DNA of 64,000 nt from Symmachiella macrocystis (GTDB lineage: Bacteria; Planctomycetota; Planctomycetia; Planctomycetales; Planctomycetaceae). Location of the stretch: positions 620,001 through 684,000 of the forward strand of contig NZ_SJPP01000003.1 in the NCBI RefSeq assembly GCF_007860075.1. The letters run 5' to 3'. Position numbers and translations under genes: made by a program. Shown piece after piece: positions 37,848-47,439 of this stretch. The notes beneath the pieces were generated by a model that did no database searches, was not told the DNA's origin, and worked only from the letters and a program-made list of their open reading frames with translations. Numbering within the stretch: position 1 is the first letter of the stretch; each line of letters starts with the position of its first letter.

Positions 37848-40800
37848 ATGCGCGAATATTCAACACGACTAATGATCCTCTTGTTGCTGGCTATGTTCCA
37901 GGTACTGGCGTCGGAACCGGTCGAGGCTCAAGAGCGCGGGGGACGACGCGGGGGTGGATTCAATCGCGGCGGCGGTATGGGTCGTGGAGGCTTTGGCGGC
38001 GGTCGCAGTGGCTTACTCGGCGCACTGTCGCGGGAACAAGCCCAGACTGAAATCAACCTCACAGCCGAGCAATCCGAAAAGTTTGAAGCTCTCCGCGAAA
38101 AGATAAGCGAGCAGAGTCGGGAGCTGTTTTCCGGTATGCGAGACGCCGCGCCCGAAGAGCGACAAGAACTCTTTGAGAAAGCGCGGGCCGAAGGGCAAAA
38201 ACTACAGGCTGAGGCTGATGCCGAGTTGAAGACCATTCTGACAGCTGACCAAGTTGCGCGGCTGCAACAAGTCTCCTGGCAAATGCAAGGGGCGCGGGCG
38301 CTGGACAACGAGGAAGTGAATTCCCAACTGAAATTGACGGCGGAGCAACTTGAGCAGATTTCCGCCATTGTCGAAGAGGCCAACGAATCGCGGCGCGGCT
38401 CATTTGGCGGTCGGCGGCGCGGCAACGGCGGGGACCGTCCCAGCCGGGAAGAACAGCGTGCTGAGTTGGACGCCAAGTTGGTGGCCGTCTTAACGCAGGA
38501 ACAACAACAACAATGGACCGCTATGCTCGGCCCGACGGTCGACGGTTTGAACGAACCTCGCAGGCGCGGCCGCGACTCCGGGAGAAACCGATCCAATCGG
38601 GACCGATCCGAGGAGAAGCCGGACCAGAAGAAACGGGCTCAGACCGAAGCCGCGATTCCTTCGAATCTCGCGCCCACGGACGGAACAGTCGTGGCCGATC
38701 TCTCCGCTGCCCCGACGAAATCGGAAGTGACGGAATCGGCCCAGACCGAAGACGACGCAAATTTGCTGTCGTTTAATTTCCGCTACGCACCCTGGGAAAT
38801 GGTACTGCGGCGGTTCGCCGAAGAAGCCCAATTGAATCTACAGATGGATGTCGTTCCGCCGGGGACGCTCAACTATTTTGACAAGGGGCGTTATACGCCG
38901 ACCCAAGCGTTGGACGTGCTGAATGGATACTTGTTGCAAAAAGGGTATTTACTTGTCAGGCGAGATCGCTTTCTGGTAGTCGTCAACATCGATGACGGCA
39001 TTCCACCGAATCTGGTGCCGCAAGTGACGGTCGAAGAGTTGCAAAACCGCGGAAACAACGAGCTGGTCTCGATCGTGGTCTCCTTACCGGGGACCGATAC
39101 AGAGACGGTGTCTGAAGAAGTCACTGCCATGCTAGGACCGCAAGGTAAAGTGGTCCCGATGGCGAACCTGTCGCGGTTGGTCATCACCGATACCGGTGGA
39201 AATCTGCGACGCATCCACCGTTTGTTGGTAGGGGACAATGATGGCCCTAAGAAGTCCCAGAAGTTCCGGGCATTTCCATTGAAGTACGTCTCTGCCATCG
39301 ATGCCGATAAGATTGTGCGGGATCTGTTTGGATTACCTGCACGGGGATCGGCCAATAACGTCAGTGCGACAAGTTCGTCGAACTCCGCGAGCGATCGTTA
39401 CAGCCGATTTCGTGGCTCGCGGGATCGCGGGCGCGACGATCGTCGTGAATCCTCCCGAACGCCACCCGCGCCGCCTTCAACGACAGGCGATGCCGTCCGT
39501 TTGGCCATTGACGAACGAACCAATAGCCTCTTGGTCACCGCATCCCCTGAGAATTTGATGATCGTCGAAGAGGCGCTGCAATCGGTCGATGTCGGAGAAG
39601 GTCCGGGCGGCGTGGCCATCGGCGGCAGCTCGAACCGGCCTCAATTGGAAGTGTACGAAGTCCAATCGGCCGATCCGCGTGAAGTCACTAAAACACTCGA
39701 TGCACTATTGCCGGGTGTTGTGGTGAATGAAGATGGCCGGGCGCGCCGCATTCATATTCTAGCAACGCCGGATGAACATCGACAAATACGCGCGATCATC
39801 GATCAACTCGATGGTGCGGGGAGCGGACAAGGCGTCACGGTGGTCAACCTGACCCAGCTAGACCCTTTGGCAGCAGCCGGAACGTTGCGGTCGTTGTTCG
39901 AGGGAGATGGCGGCAACGTCCCGACGATTGAACCGGATATTGCCGGTCGCCGGCTCTTGGTGCGTGGGACGACTGAGCAATTGGCGCAAATCAAAACGTT
40001 ATTGGCCCAATTGGGCGAAGATGGGACGCGACAAGCCGGGGTTGGCTCACAGGATCGCGGACCGATCCGCACCATTTCACTGGGTGGCCGAGACAGCGGG
40101 GAATTGATCAAGCTGTTGCAACAGGTTTGGGGACAATCCAGCAAGAATCCGATTCGTGTGGTCGTTCCCTCCGCAGTCGCACCAACAATGCGTTCAGAAT
40201 CCCCCGAGCAATCGAAACGCAAGCCGGCGCGACCGGTGGAGGCGGAACCGGCAGTATTGCGACAGGATAGCTCTGAGGCCGACGCTACGATTGATGAGGC
40301 GTTAGAAAACACAGTCACCTCATCTGAAAGTGATTTAGACAGTGATTTGGACGAGGACCTCGATGCGTTTCTCGACGAACTAGAAAAAGGCGTGGACGCC
40401 GAGCTCAATGATGCCGAGTTCAATGATGAAGTCGCTGTCGCTCCGACAGTGGAAGAATCAACAACGCAAACGGGCGCACCCATTGTGATCGCGCCCAACG
40501 GCGGCAATTTGATTATTGCATCGGAAGATGCCGAAGCCCTCAATCGCGTGGAAAATCTGATCGAGACCTTAGCCCGTGCAGCTCCTCGCAAACGGCAGTG
40601 GACGGTATTTTACCTCCGCTCATCAGATGCCTTAGAAACGGCCAGTACATTGGGTGAGTTGTTCCCGGCTGGCTCGGTGGCGGCTCCTACCTCTGGTGGG
40701 GGGACAAGTCTGGTGGGATCGCTTTCGTCGCTGGGTGGAAGCTTGATGGATATGTCCGGCCTTTCGTCCCTGGGAGCGGGTACCGAATCGTTGCGAATCA

Positions 40801-41543
40801 TTCCCGAACCGCGGCTGAATGCTCTGTTTGTCAGTGGGCCGGCGGTGCAAATTGATGAAATTGAAAATGTCCTCAAAATTCTCGATGGGGGCGACTTGCC
40901 CGAATCGCTGCGGGAACGTTTGCCTCGACGGATTGCATTGGAACATGCCGACGTAAATGAAGTTGCCGCAATTGTCCGTGAAGTCTACAAGGACTATATG
41001 GAAGAACCGAATCGTGGCGGCCGAGGGGGCGGCGGCGGAAATCCGCTGGCCATGATGCTCGGCGGCGGCCAACAACAAGCTCCCGCTGCGGGAGTAGGAA
41101 TCAAATTAACGCTGGGTGTGGATGCCCGGACCAATACATTGATTGTGGCAGCCAGCAATGCCTTGTTTGAGCAAATCGCAGAGATGGTGGAATCGATCGA
41201 TCAATCGGCCGCCGATGCGCAGCAGACGGTGCGTGTGGTCTCCATCGATGCTGATAGTGCACCGTTGATTGAGCAATCATTGGGATCGCTGTTTGGAAAA
41301 ATCAAAGTCAGTACAACCACTGGCAGCGCTCGTGCGTCCAAACCCGCGGAATCGACGAATAACTCGTCGTCAGGCTCTGCCGAAGAGCAGCGCAGCAAAG
41401 AAATTCGCCAATTTTTCGAGCGGCGCATGCGGGAACGCATGCAGGGCGGAGGCGACCGCGGACGAGGAGGTCGCGGGCGACGATCTGAAAGAAGCGGAGA
41501 CAGGGGCGGTTTTTCCGGCGCACGTGGCCAACGAAGTCGTTAG
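37848..41543 (+). CDS. Secretin N-domain protein without pore domain
   Basis: The protein has 1231 residues with an N-terminal signal (about 1-27); ATG 37872 is an alternative start. Residues about 60-225 are helical, with LTAEQSEKFEALREKI- and LTAEQLEQISAIVEEA-type repeats that recall the LTXXQ pattern of Spy/CpxP-like proteins. A secretin N0-like domain lies at about 305-385 (YAPWEMVLRRFAEEAQLN and TPTQALDVLNGYLLQKGYLL), followed by several N1/NolW-type repeats to about 1160, broken by an acidic stretch (about 790-870). The conserved pore domain (VPFLGDLPLLG block) is absent. The end is Arg/Gly-rich. It probably works with the T2SS genes that follow by 308 bp. Confidence 0.85.
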   Translation: MREYSTRLMILLLLAMFQVLASEPVEAQERGGRRGGGFNRGGGMGRGGFGGGRSGLLGALSREQAQTEINLTAEQSEKFEALREKISEQSRELFSGMRDAAPEERQELFEKARAEGQKLQAEADAELKTILTADQVARLQQVSWQMQGARALDNEEVNSQLKLTAEQLEQISAIVEEANESRRGSFGGRRRGNGGDRPSREEQRAELDAKLVAVLTQEQQQQWTAMLGPTVDGLNEPRRRGRDSGRNRSNRDRSEEKPDQKKRAQTEAAIPSNLAPTDGTVVADLSAAPTKSEVTESAQTEDDANLLSFNFRYAPWEMVLRRFAEEAQLNLQMDVVPPGTLNYFDKGRYTPTQALDVLNGYLLQKGYLLVRRDRFLVVVNIDDGIPPNLVPQVTVEELQNRGNNELVSIVVSLPGTDTETVSEEVTAMLGPQGKVVPMANLSRLVITDTGGNLRRIHRLLVGDNDGPKKSQKFRAFPLKYVSAIDADKIVRDLFGLPARGSANNVSATSSSNSASDRYSRFRGSRDRGRDDRRESSRTPPAPPSTTGDAVRLAIDERTNSLLVTASPENLMIVEEALQSVDVGEGPGGVAIGGSSNRPQLEVYEVQSADPREVTKTLDALLPGVVVNEDGRARRIHILATPDEHRQIRAIIDQLDGAGSGQGVTVVNLTQLDPLAAAGTLRSLFEGDGGNVPTIEPDIAGRRLLVRGTTEQLAQIKTLLAQLGEDGTRQAGVGSQDRGPIRTISLGGRDSGELIKLLQQVWGQSSKNPIRVVVPSAVAPTMRSESPEQSKRKPARPVEAEPAVLRQDSSEADATIDEALENTVTSSESDLDSDLDEDLDAFLDELEKGVDAELNDAEFNDEVAVAPTVEESTTQTGAPIVIAPNGGNLIIASEDAEALNRVENLIETLARAAPRKRQWTVFYLRSSDALETASTLGELFPAGSVAAPTSGGGTSLVGSLSSLGGSLMDMSGLSSLGAGTESLRIIPEPRLNALFVSGPAVQIDEIENVLKILDGGDLPESLRERLPRRIALEHADVNEVAAIVREVYKDYMEEPNRGGRGGGGGNPLAMMLGGGQQQAPAAGVGIKLTLGVDARTNTLIVAASNALFEQIAEMVESIDQSAADAQQTVRVVSIDADSAPLIEQSLGSLFGKIKVSTTTGSARASKPAESTNNSSSGSAEEQRSKEIRQFFERRMRERMQGGGDRGRGGRGRRSERSGDRGGFSGARGQRSR

Positions 41544-41851
41544 AATATATTGTTCCGGCCGAAGAATTCCAAACAAATGTCGCCGTTCAGGAGATCTTAT
41601 ACCTGTGGGCTCCTTCGCCCATAGGGAGGTCCCTGTCTGCCGTCAAAATGCGTTCTCGTTCCTCAGTCGAAGTTGAAAGTCATTCATACCGTCATTCCTC
41701 CGCGATCTTGCCAGTGTATCGGTGTTCTCTGCTCCGCCGTAATTCAGGCTGGTGACCACGTCGCGGAATAGTTTCCCTAGACAATCAAATCGCGATGTCA
41801 CGGCGGAAGTCCGCTCGATGTCGTCCAACAATCGGGGCTTGTGTTGCCACC
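41544..41851. other. Intergenic region upstream of gspE
   Basis: No gene is seen. A weak hairpin (TGGGC at 41606-41610 with GCCCA at 41617-41621) stands near the middle. The open frame entering gspE from 41795 is treated as leader because the MDIGNILVG start at 41852 fits the family. Confidence 0.45.
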
Positions 41852-43534
41852 ATGGATATTGGAAACATTCTAGTCGGTCACGGATTGCTCAGCGACAGCC
41901 AACTCGAAACCGCCACGGTCCAGGGCGCCGGTCAACGCGTGGACCGCGTTGCCGTTGAGATGGGATTTGTCAGCGAAGAAGATGCGCTTAAAGCGTTCGG
42001 CGACGAGTTGGGCATGCGTTTTGTTGATCTAAAAAAGGTCGAGGTCGATCCCGAGTTCTTGGCCGGTTTTCCCGCACGCGAAATTTTTCGGCACACCGTA
42101 CTGCCGTTGGAACGTGAAAATGGGCACGTGTTGGTCGCCACCAGCGATCCGTTTGACCTGGAAGCCATTGACGAATTCAGTTCGGCGTCGGGTTGTCGTA
42201 TCGAACCGGTTTTGGCCCGTCATGCGGACTTGTTGGAGTTGATTAAGAGCAACCTGGGAGTCGGCGGCGATACCATCGGCCAGTTGGTCGCGCAGCGCAG
42301 CACCGAAGAAGTGGAGTTGCTGGAAGGCATCGAAGAGGACGACAGCGAACTCGCTCAAATGGCCCAACAGGCCTCGGTGATCAAGTTGGTCAATGACCTG
42401 CTCATCGATGCGCTGGATCAGCACGCCAGTGACGTGCATCTGGAACCGACCGAACGAGGATTCATCATCCGTTGCCGTGTGGACGGCATGTTGCGGGTGC
42501 AACCTGTTCCGCCGGAGATCAATCAATTTCAAGCCGCCATCATCAGCCGTTTGAAAATCATGGCGCGGATGAACATTGCCGAGAAACGTTTGCCGCAAGA
42601 TGGTCGGATCAAGTTGCGGATTCGCGGCCGCGAAATCGACGTGCGGGTTTCCATCATCCCCATGATGCATGGCGAGGGGGTCGTGTTGCGGTTGTTGGAC
42701 AAGCAGGCGATGACCTTTGACTTGGGTCACGTCGGTTTTCCAGAGGATTTACACGCGATCTTCAGAGACATGATCACATTGCCGTACGGGATTATTCTCG
42801 TCACAGGCCCGACCGGGAGTGGTAAAACCACGACGCTGTATTGTGGACTTAACGAGTTACGCAGTACGGCCACAAAAATTATTACGGTTGAGGACCCGGT
42901 GGAATATCACCTGCCCGGCGTGAATCAAATTCAAGTGCATGCCAAAATCGGCATGACGTTCGCTGCGGGCTTGCGAAGTATTTTGCGGCACGATCCGGAT
43001 GTGATTCTCATCGGCGAAATCCGCGACGGCGAAACGGCCAACAGCGCAATTCAAGCGTCGTTGACGGGGCACGTCGTGTTCAGCACGCTGCACACCAACG
43101 ATGCTGCCAGCGCCTTTACGCGTTTGGTCGACATGGGAGTCGAACCGTATTTGGTCGCGAGTACAGTCGAAGGTGTGTTGGCCCAACGTTTGATTCGCAA
43201 ATTGTGCCCGTTGTGCAAAGTCGCCTATCGACCGGATCCGGAAGAGATCCCCAAGGATATGGCAGACGGGATGCCGGAGGAGATCTACAAGCCCGCCGGT
43301 TGCCGCGAATGTCGCGACACGGGGTATTCAGGTCGGACCGGTATTTTTGAATTGCTCCGCAGCGACGTCGGCGTGCGGCAATTGTGCGTGGAACGAGCCA
43401 GTGCCGATCAGATTCGGCATTATGCGATGCAAAACGGATTTAAAACATTACGACACAGTGGATGGCAACGCGTGTTCGACGGAACGACAAGTATTGAAGA
43501 AGTGAACCGGATTACCAAAGCCGACCCTGTGTGA
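41852..43534 (+). CDS. gspE: Type II secretion ATPase GspE
   Basis: ATG 41852 gives 560 residues. A MshEN-type N-terminal domain (about 1-130) is followed by the secretion ATPase core with Walker [11 protein letters not shown] (about 319), the Asp box HLEPTERGF, Walker [13 protein letters not shown] (about 385-396) and the HTND His box [10 protein letters not shown] tetracysteine zinc motif CPLC...CREC occurs near 452-491. It powers pseudopilus assembly at the cytoplasmic face with GspL and GspF. PilB of type IV pili is similar, but the neighbours are clearly gsp-type. Confidence 0.93.
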   Translation: MDIGNILVGHGLLSDSQLETATVQGAGQRVDRVAVEMGFVSEEDALKAFGDELGMRFVDLKKVEVDPEFLAGFPAREIFRHTVLPLERENGHVLVATSDPFDLEAIDEFSSASGCRIEPVLARHADLLELIKSNLGVGGDTIGQLVAQRSTEEVELLEGIEEDDSELAQMAQQASVIKLVNDLLIDALDQHASDVHLEPTERGFIIRCRVDGMLRVQPVPPEINQFQAAIISRLKIMARMNIAEKRLPQDGRIKLRIRGREIDVRVSIIPMMHGEGVVLRLLDKQAMTFDLGHVGFPEDLHAIFRDMITLPYGIILVTGPTGSGKTTTLYCGLNELRSTATKIITVEDPVEYHLPGVNQIQVHAKIGMTFAAGLRSILRHDPDVILIGEIRDGETANSAIQASLTGHVVFSTLHTNDAASAFTRLVDMGVEPYLVASTVEGVLAQRLIRKLCPLCKVAYRPDPEEIPKDMADGMPEEIYKPAGCRECRDTGYSGRTGIFELLRSDVGVRQLCVERASADQIRHYAMQNGFKTLRHSGWQRVFDGTTSIEEVNRITKADPV

Positions 43535-43622
43535 GACAGGTAGCCTTGGCGATTCGCGGCGGCGGACAGCATACCGAGACGATTTCAAAGGCCTAGTGCC
43601 CTGTGCAGTTCCATGAGCAGTT

Positions 43623-44834
43623 ATGCCTGAATTCCAGTACATTGCCCGAGAGTTGAGCGGAACGGAAGTGACGGGTGTCATTACCGCCGCGAGCGAACAT
43701 GAGGCTGTCAGTTCGCTGTCTCAGCGTGCGCTGTTTCCCGTCCGGGTGGATGCGACCGAGGATGCGTCGAAACGCAAACGGGGTTGGGGCAACAAAGTTC
43801 GCAATCGGCATTTGGCGATGTTGTTTTCACAACTCGCGGACTTGTTGCATTCGGGCGTGCCGCTGCTGCGGTCACTTGAAATTTTGCAACAACAAAGCTC
43901 ACAGGCCGCGCTCTCCGCAGTTCTGGGGGATATTCGCGAGCGGGTGGCGGATGGGACACCGTTGGCCGATGCCGTGACCGCGCATCCGGACGTGTTCAAC
44001 GATCTAACGGCCAGTATGATCCGCGCAGGTGAAGAAGGGGGATTCTTAGAAGATGTGCTCAAACGGATCGCCCAGTTCACCGAACATCAAGAAGATCTGA
44101 AAAGCCGCGTGGTGGGGGCGATCGCGTATCCCGCTTTCTTGGCCGTAATGGGATCGATCATTGTTACGGGGATCATCGTCTATTTTGTTCCTAAATTCGA
44201 GCCGTTGTTTGAACGGCTGAAAGATCGCGGCGGACTCCCCTGGCCGACGACAGCGCTGATGGCGCTCAGCGACTTTCTGGGTGGCTACGGGTTGTGGATG
44301 CTGGGAGCGGTTGCGATCCTGGTTTGGTGGCTGAATCGTTATTTTAAAACCGCCTCGGGCCGACGGCGGATGGACTATTGGAAGCTGCATGTTGTCGGCG
44401 CCGGGCCGATCATTCGCAGTCTGGCGGTCTCGCGTTTTTGTCGTATTTTGGGAACGTTGCTGCACAACGGCGTGCCCATTTTGCGATCACTGCAAATTTC
44501 GAAAGACGCAACCGGCAATGTGATTCTGAGTGAGGCGGTCGGGTTGGCTGCGGAAAACATTTCTGCGGGAAAATCGTTGGCGCAACCACTCAAAAAGAGC
44601 GGGCAGTTTTCGACGGAGGTCGTGGAAATGATCGCCGTGGGCGAAGAGGCAAACAGCTTAGAAACCGTGCTTGTCGATATTGCCGACAACATGGAACGAC
44701 GCACGAACCGGCAATTGGAGTTGTTCGTGCGGTTGTTGGAACCGGTGATGTTGTTGGCCATGGCTGTGGTGATTCTATTCGTGGTCATTGCATTATTACT
44801 GCCAGTCTTCAAAGGGGCGGGCGCGCTACAATAA
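43623..44834 (+). CDS. gspF: Type II secretion inner-membrane protein GspF
   Basis: The protein has 403 residues, the normal GspF/PilC length. Two T2SSF domains are visible (about residues 65-190 and 265-390), each starting with an LxxLLxxGxPLLRSLE-like pattern (ADLLHSGVPLLRSLEIL and GTLLHNGVPILRSLQIS). Three membrane helices lie near 165-190, 215-240 and 370-395. The N-terminal FQYIARELSGTEVTGVI is characteristic. It connects the ATPase GspE with pseudopilin assembly. Confidence 0.93.
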   Translation: MPEFQYIARELSGTEVTGVITAASEHEAVSSLSQRALFPVRVDATEDASKRKRGWGNKVRNRHLAMLFSQLADLLHSGVPLLRSLEILQQQSSQAALSAVLGDIRERVADGTPLADAVTAHPDVFNDLTASMIRAGEEGGFLEDVLKRIAQFTEHQEDLKSRVVGAIAYPAFLAVMGSIIVTGIIVYFVPKFEPLFERLKDRGGLPWPTTALMALSDFLGGYGLWMLGAVAILVWWLNRYFKTASGRRRMDYWKLHVVGAGPIIRSLAVSRFCRILGTLLHNGVPILRSLQISKDATGNVILSEAVGLAAENISAGKSLAQPLKKSGQFSTEVVEMIAVGEEANSLETVLVDIADNMERRTNRQLELFVRLLEPVMLLAMAVVILFVVIALLLPVFKGAGALQ

Positions 44835-44961
44835 ACTACGATTTCGGTGAGCGGCAGCGGTGACGGATACAAATTGAGGCACCCTGCCACCCAGTAAAAA
44901 CAATCGAACAAACCAGACAAACCAACCTATTGATAACAGCACAGGAAAAGGAACAGTGACG

Positions 44962-45426
44962 ATGAATTCCCCCAAACAATCTACGGTCCAGCAACCACGC
45001 CGCGGCTTCACGTTGATCGAAGTCTTGTTGGTGTTGGCGATCTTAGGTGTGATCATGGCGCTGGTCGTCCCGCAACTGTTGGGCACGCAGCAACAAGCAA
45101 ATATCGACGCCACAAAATTGAGCATCAAAGGTGTCGAACAGGGATTGCAGATGTATGCTCTGGATCATGACGGACAATTGCCGACCACCAGTGAAGGGCT
45201 GCAAGTCCTGATCGAAAATCCCGGCAACGACACAAAATGGAAGAAGCCCTATTTGGATGACACAACAATGTTGCCCAAAGACGCCTGGGGCAATCCGTTT
45301 CAATACGAGTTCCCCGGCCCCAACCACCCCAACAATTTAAAAGCCGACATTTGGTCGTTTGGCCCGGACAAACAGGACGGCACGGATGACGACATTGATA
45401 ATTGGACGGTAAAATCCGAGAACTAG
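44962..45426 (+). CDS. gspG: Major pseudopilin GspG
   Basis: ATG 44962 follows AAAAGGAACAG; a GTG lies two codons upstream. The protein has 154 residues. The prepilin signal RRGFTLIEVLLVLAILGVI has the canonical Gly at -1 and Glu at +5. The globular part has the GspG pattern MYALDHDGQLPTTSEGLQ, WKKPYLDD and PKDAWGNPFQYEFPG. The final DGTDDDIDNW fits the calcium-binding C-terminal loop of GspG. It is expected to be the main subunit of the pseudopilus, and it is the first of five consecutive pseudopilin genes. Confidence 0.94.
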   Translation: MNSPKQSTVQQPRRGFTLIEVLLVLAILGVIMALVVPQLLGTQQQANIDATKLSIKGVEQGLQMYALDHDGQLPTTSEGLQVLIENPGNDTKWKKPYLDDTTMLPKDAWGNPFQYEFPGPNHPNNLKADIWSFGPDKQDGTDDDIDNWTVKSEN

Positions 45427-45439
45427 TGATCGGAATACC

Positions 45440-46069
45440 ATGCTGACTACCCGTTACTACCAGGCATCCCGGAGGCATCGCGGCGGATTTACGTTGCTCG
45501 AAGTTTTACTCGTGCTGACGTTACTGATTGTGATTTCAGCGGTGATTTGGCCATCGCTGGGTCGCTTGTTCAGCCGTCAGGGAATGGAACGTGCCCAGAG
45601 CGACGTGCAGGTCCTGCTGGCCGCGGCGCGGGTCCGCGCTACCGAAGCGGGCGCCTCGTATCAATTTCGCTACGAAGTCGGCGGACGACGGTATGTATTG
45701 GTTCCGGCCGACGGAGCGGAATTGGTAGCGGTCGCCGATACGCCGGGAACCGACATCGCCACAGCCACTAGTGCCGCCTGGAAGCGATCGGGCGAACTTC
45801 CCGAAACGGTGACCTTTCAACTGCCAGCCGGACTAAACACCACCGTCGGCGGCGAACCGATCTCTGTGGAATTGTTGTCCGGGCTGCTCGACACCGATGC
45901 GTTGTCGCGGGCGGCTTGGGGACCGGCGATTTTGTTTCATCCCGACGGCACGGCATCGGACTCGATTTTTGTGATCGCTGATGATGTCAATGACGAGTCA
46001 ACGACCATTACGGTGCGCGGCCTGACCGGGGCTTCGCATGCGTCGGCGACACTCGTGGAGGAACAATAA
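45440..46069 (+). CDS. gspH: Minor pseudopilin, GspH-like
   Basis: The protein has 209 residues and starts 13 bp after gspG. The prepilin signal RGGFTLLEVLLVLTLLIVI is canonical. The globular part has a GspH/FimT-type beta layout (RYVLVPADGAEL and ILFHPDGTASDSIFVIADD). The position directly after gspG supports gspH, but sequence divergence leaves some doubt about the exact minor pseudopilin. Confidence 0.8.
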   Translation: MLTTRYYQASRRHRGGFTLLEVLLVLTLLIVISAVIWPSLGRLFSRQGMERAQSDVQVLLAAARVRATEAGASYQFRYEVGGRRYVLVPADGAELVAVADTPGTDIATATSAAWKRSGELPETVTFQLPAGLNTTVGGEPISVELLSGLLDTDALSRAAWGPAILFHPDGTASDSIFVIADDVNDESTTITVRGLTGASHASATLVEEQ

Positions 46070-46072
46070 ATC

Positions 46073-46537
46073 GTGCGATCCGCTTCCTCACAATTGTTGA
46101 CGTCCATAGGCAACCGCGCACCACGCAGCGGCTTGACGTTGTTCGAGGTGTTGTTGTCGTTGGCGATTCTGGCTGCGGCCATGGCGGCGATCGCACAACT
46201 GGTTTCCAGCGGTGTCCAAGGTTCGGTACGCGCACGACTGCAATCCGAGGCAATTATTCGTTGCCAAAGCCAATTGGCGGAACTGATCGCCGTTGGGGAT
46301 CCGCTGACAGCGGTAGCCGATCAGCCATTTGCCGATGATCCCGCCTGGACGTGGAGCATCAGCGCCGCGGAAACCGATCAACCCGGTTTGGTGCAACTCT
46401 TAATGACCGTCACCCACGACCCTGGGAATGGTTTCGGCGACGTTTCGTTTTCAATCCCGCGGTTCTATCGCGACCCGATTGCTGCAGCCAGCCTATCCGT
46501 CACAGAGCCTGAGGACGTTACGGGAGAGACGCTATGA
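46073..46537 (+). CDS. gspI: Minor pseudopilin, GspI-like
   Basis: The gene starts at GTG 46073, 3 bp after gspH, and encodes 154 residues. Its prepilin signal is SGLTLFEVLLSLAILAAAMAAIAQL, with Gly at -1 and Glu at +5, and with Leu replacing the usual Phe at +1. The GspI assignment rests on the size, the position between gspH and gspJ, and the composition of the helix. The stop overlaps the next start. Confidence 0.75.
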   Translation: MRSASSQLLTSIGNRAPRSGLTLFEVLLSLAILAAAMAAIAQLVSSGVQGSVRARLQSEAIIRCQSQLAELIAVGDPLTAVADQPFADDPAWTWSISAAETDQPGLVQLLMTVTHDPGNGFGDVSFSIPRFYRDPIAAASLSVTEPEDVTGETL

Positions 46538-47439
46538 TCCGTTCTCCCCATACCAATAACTCGCCTGCGCGTTCGGCTTTCACTTTGTTTGAAGTGTTGG
46601 TCGCGCTGGCGTTGAGCACACTGTTGATCGCAGCGGCCTATGCGGCGCTCGAATTGTATTGGCGGCTCCGCACTGCTAGCGAAGACGAAGTGGAACAGGC
46701 ACAAGTCGCACGGGCCGTGATGCAGCGGATCGAAGCGGATTTGTTAGCGACGACCTACCAAGCAACCGCAGCCGGGGACACCACCACACAGGCGGATTTG
46801 CCCTCCGACGATGAGGACGCGCCGCTGGTTGAGGTCATCGATCCGGCGGATGCCAACGACGGCGGCAATAGCGGACTGATCGGGGACGCGACGAGTGTCG
46901 TGTTAAGCGTGAGTTTGCCGCGATCACATGCCACGTATGCGGCGGTCTCGGACGGCCCCATCGGCTTGCCGACCAGCGACCTAAAATCGGTGACTTATCT
47001 GTTAGCCGGCCCGGGCATGAGCGCACTGGCCCAAGCGGTAGCGGACCGTTTCCCGGATTCCGATTCAGGCGGTTCAACCGTCGTCGGACTATCGCGCATC
47101 GAGGGGGATCGGCTGATGCTGGCGCAAGCCGATGCCGTTGCTGATGTCGAGACGATTGCCTCAGAAGCACAGTTGCTCGCACGAGAAATCAAATCGCTAC
47201 AATTCCAATACACCGATGGCTTGGAGTGGTATGACAGCTGGGACAGCACGATTTACGGCTCGCTGCCCCGCGCAGTGCGGATCACGGTTAGTTTTGAAGA
47301 ACTGGATACTGCAGCCATTTCGGGAGGAAACCAACCGGCGAAGTTGTACCAACTGGTCGTCGTCCTACCGCCATCCGACCCAATTTCCGGCGGTGCAGCG
47401 AGCGATTACGAACCGGAGGAGGAAGACGATGCGGAGTAA
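46534..47439 (+). CDS. gspJ: Minor pseudopilin, GspJ-like
   Basis: The protein has 301 residues and its start overlaps the gspI stop (ATGA). The prepilin helix SAFTLFEVLVALALSTLLIAAAYA keeps Glu at +5 but has Ala instead of Gly before the cleavage site. The globular part is larger than the usual GspJ (about 200 aa), with an insertion of Asp/Gly-rich sequence around residues 85-115 and an acidic C-terminal tail ending EPEEEDDAE. The order gspG-H-I-J-K supports the assignment. Confidence 0.78.
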   Translation: MIRSPHTNNSPARSAFTLFEVLVALALSTLLIAAAYAALELYWRLRTASEDEVEQAQVARAVMQRIEADLLATTYQATAAGDTTTQADLPSDDEDAPLVEVIDPADANDGGNSGLIGDATSVVLSVSLPRSHATYAAVSDGPIGLPTSDLKSVTYLLAGPGMSALAQAVADRFPDSDSGGSTVVGLSRIEGDRLMLAQADAVADVETIASEAQLLAREIKSLQFQYTDGLEWYDSWDSTIYGSLPRAVRITVSFEELDTAAISGGNQPAKLYQLVVVLPPSDPISGGAASDYEPEEEDDAE

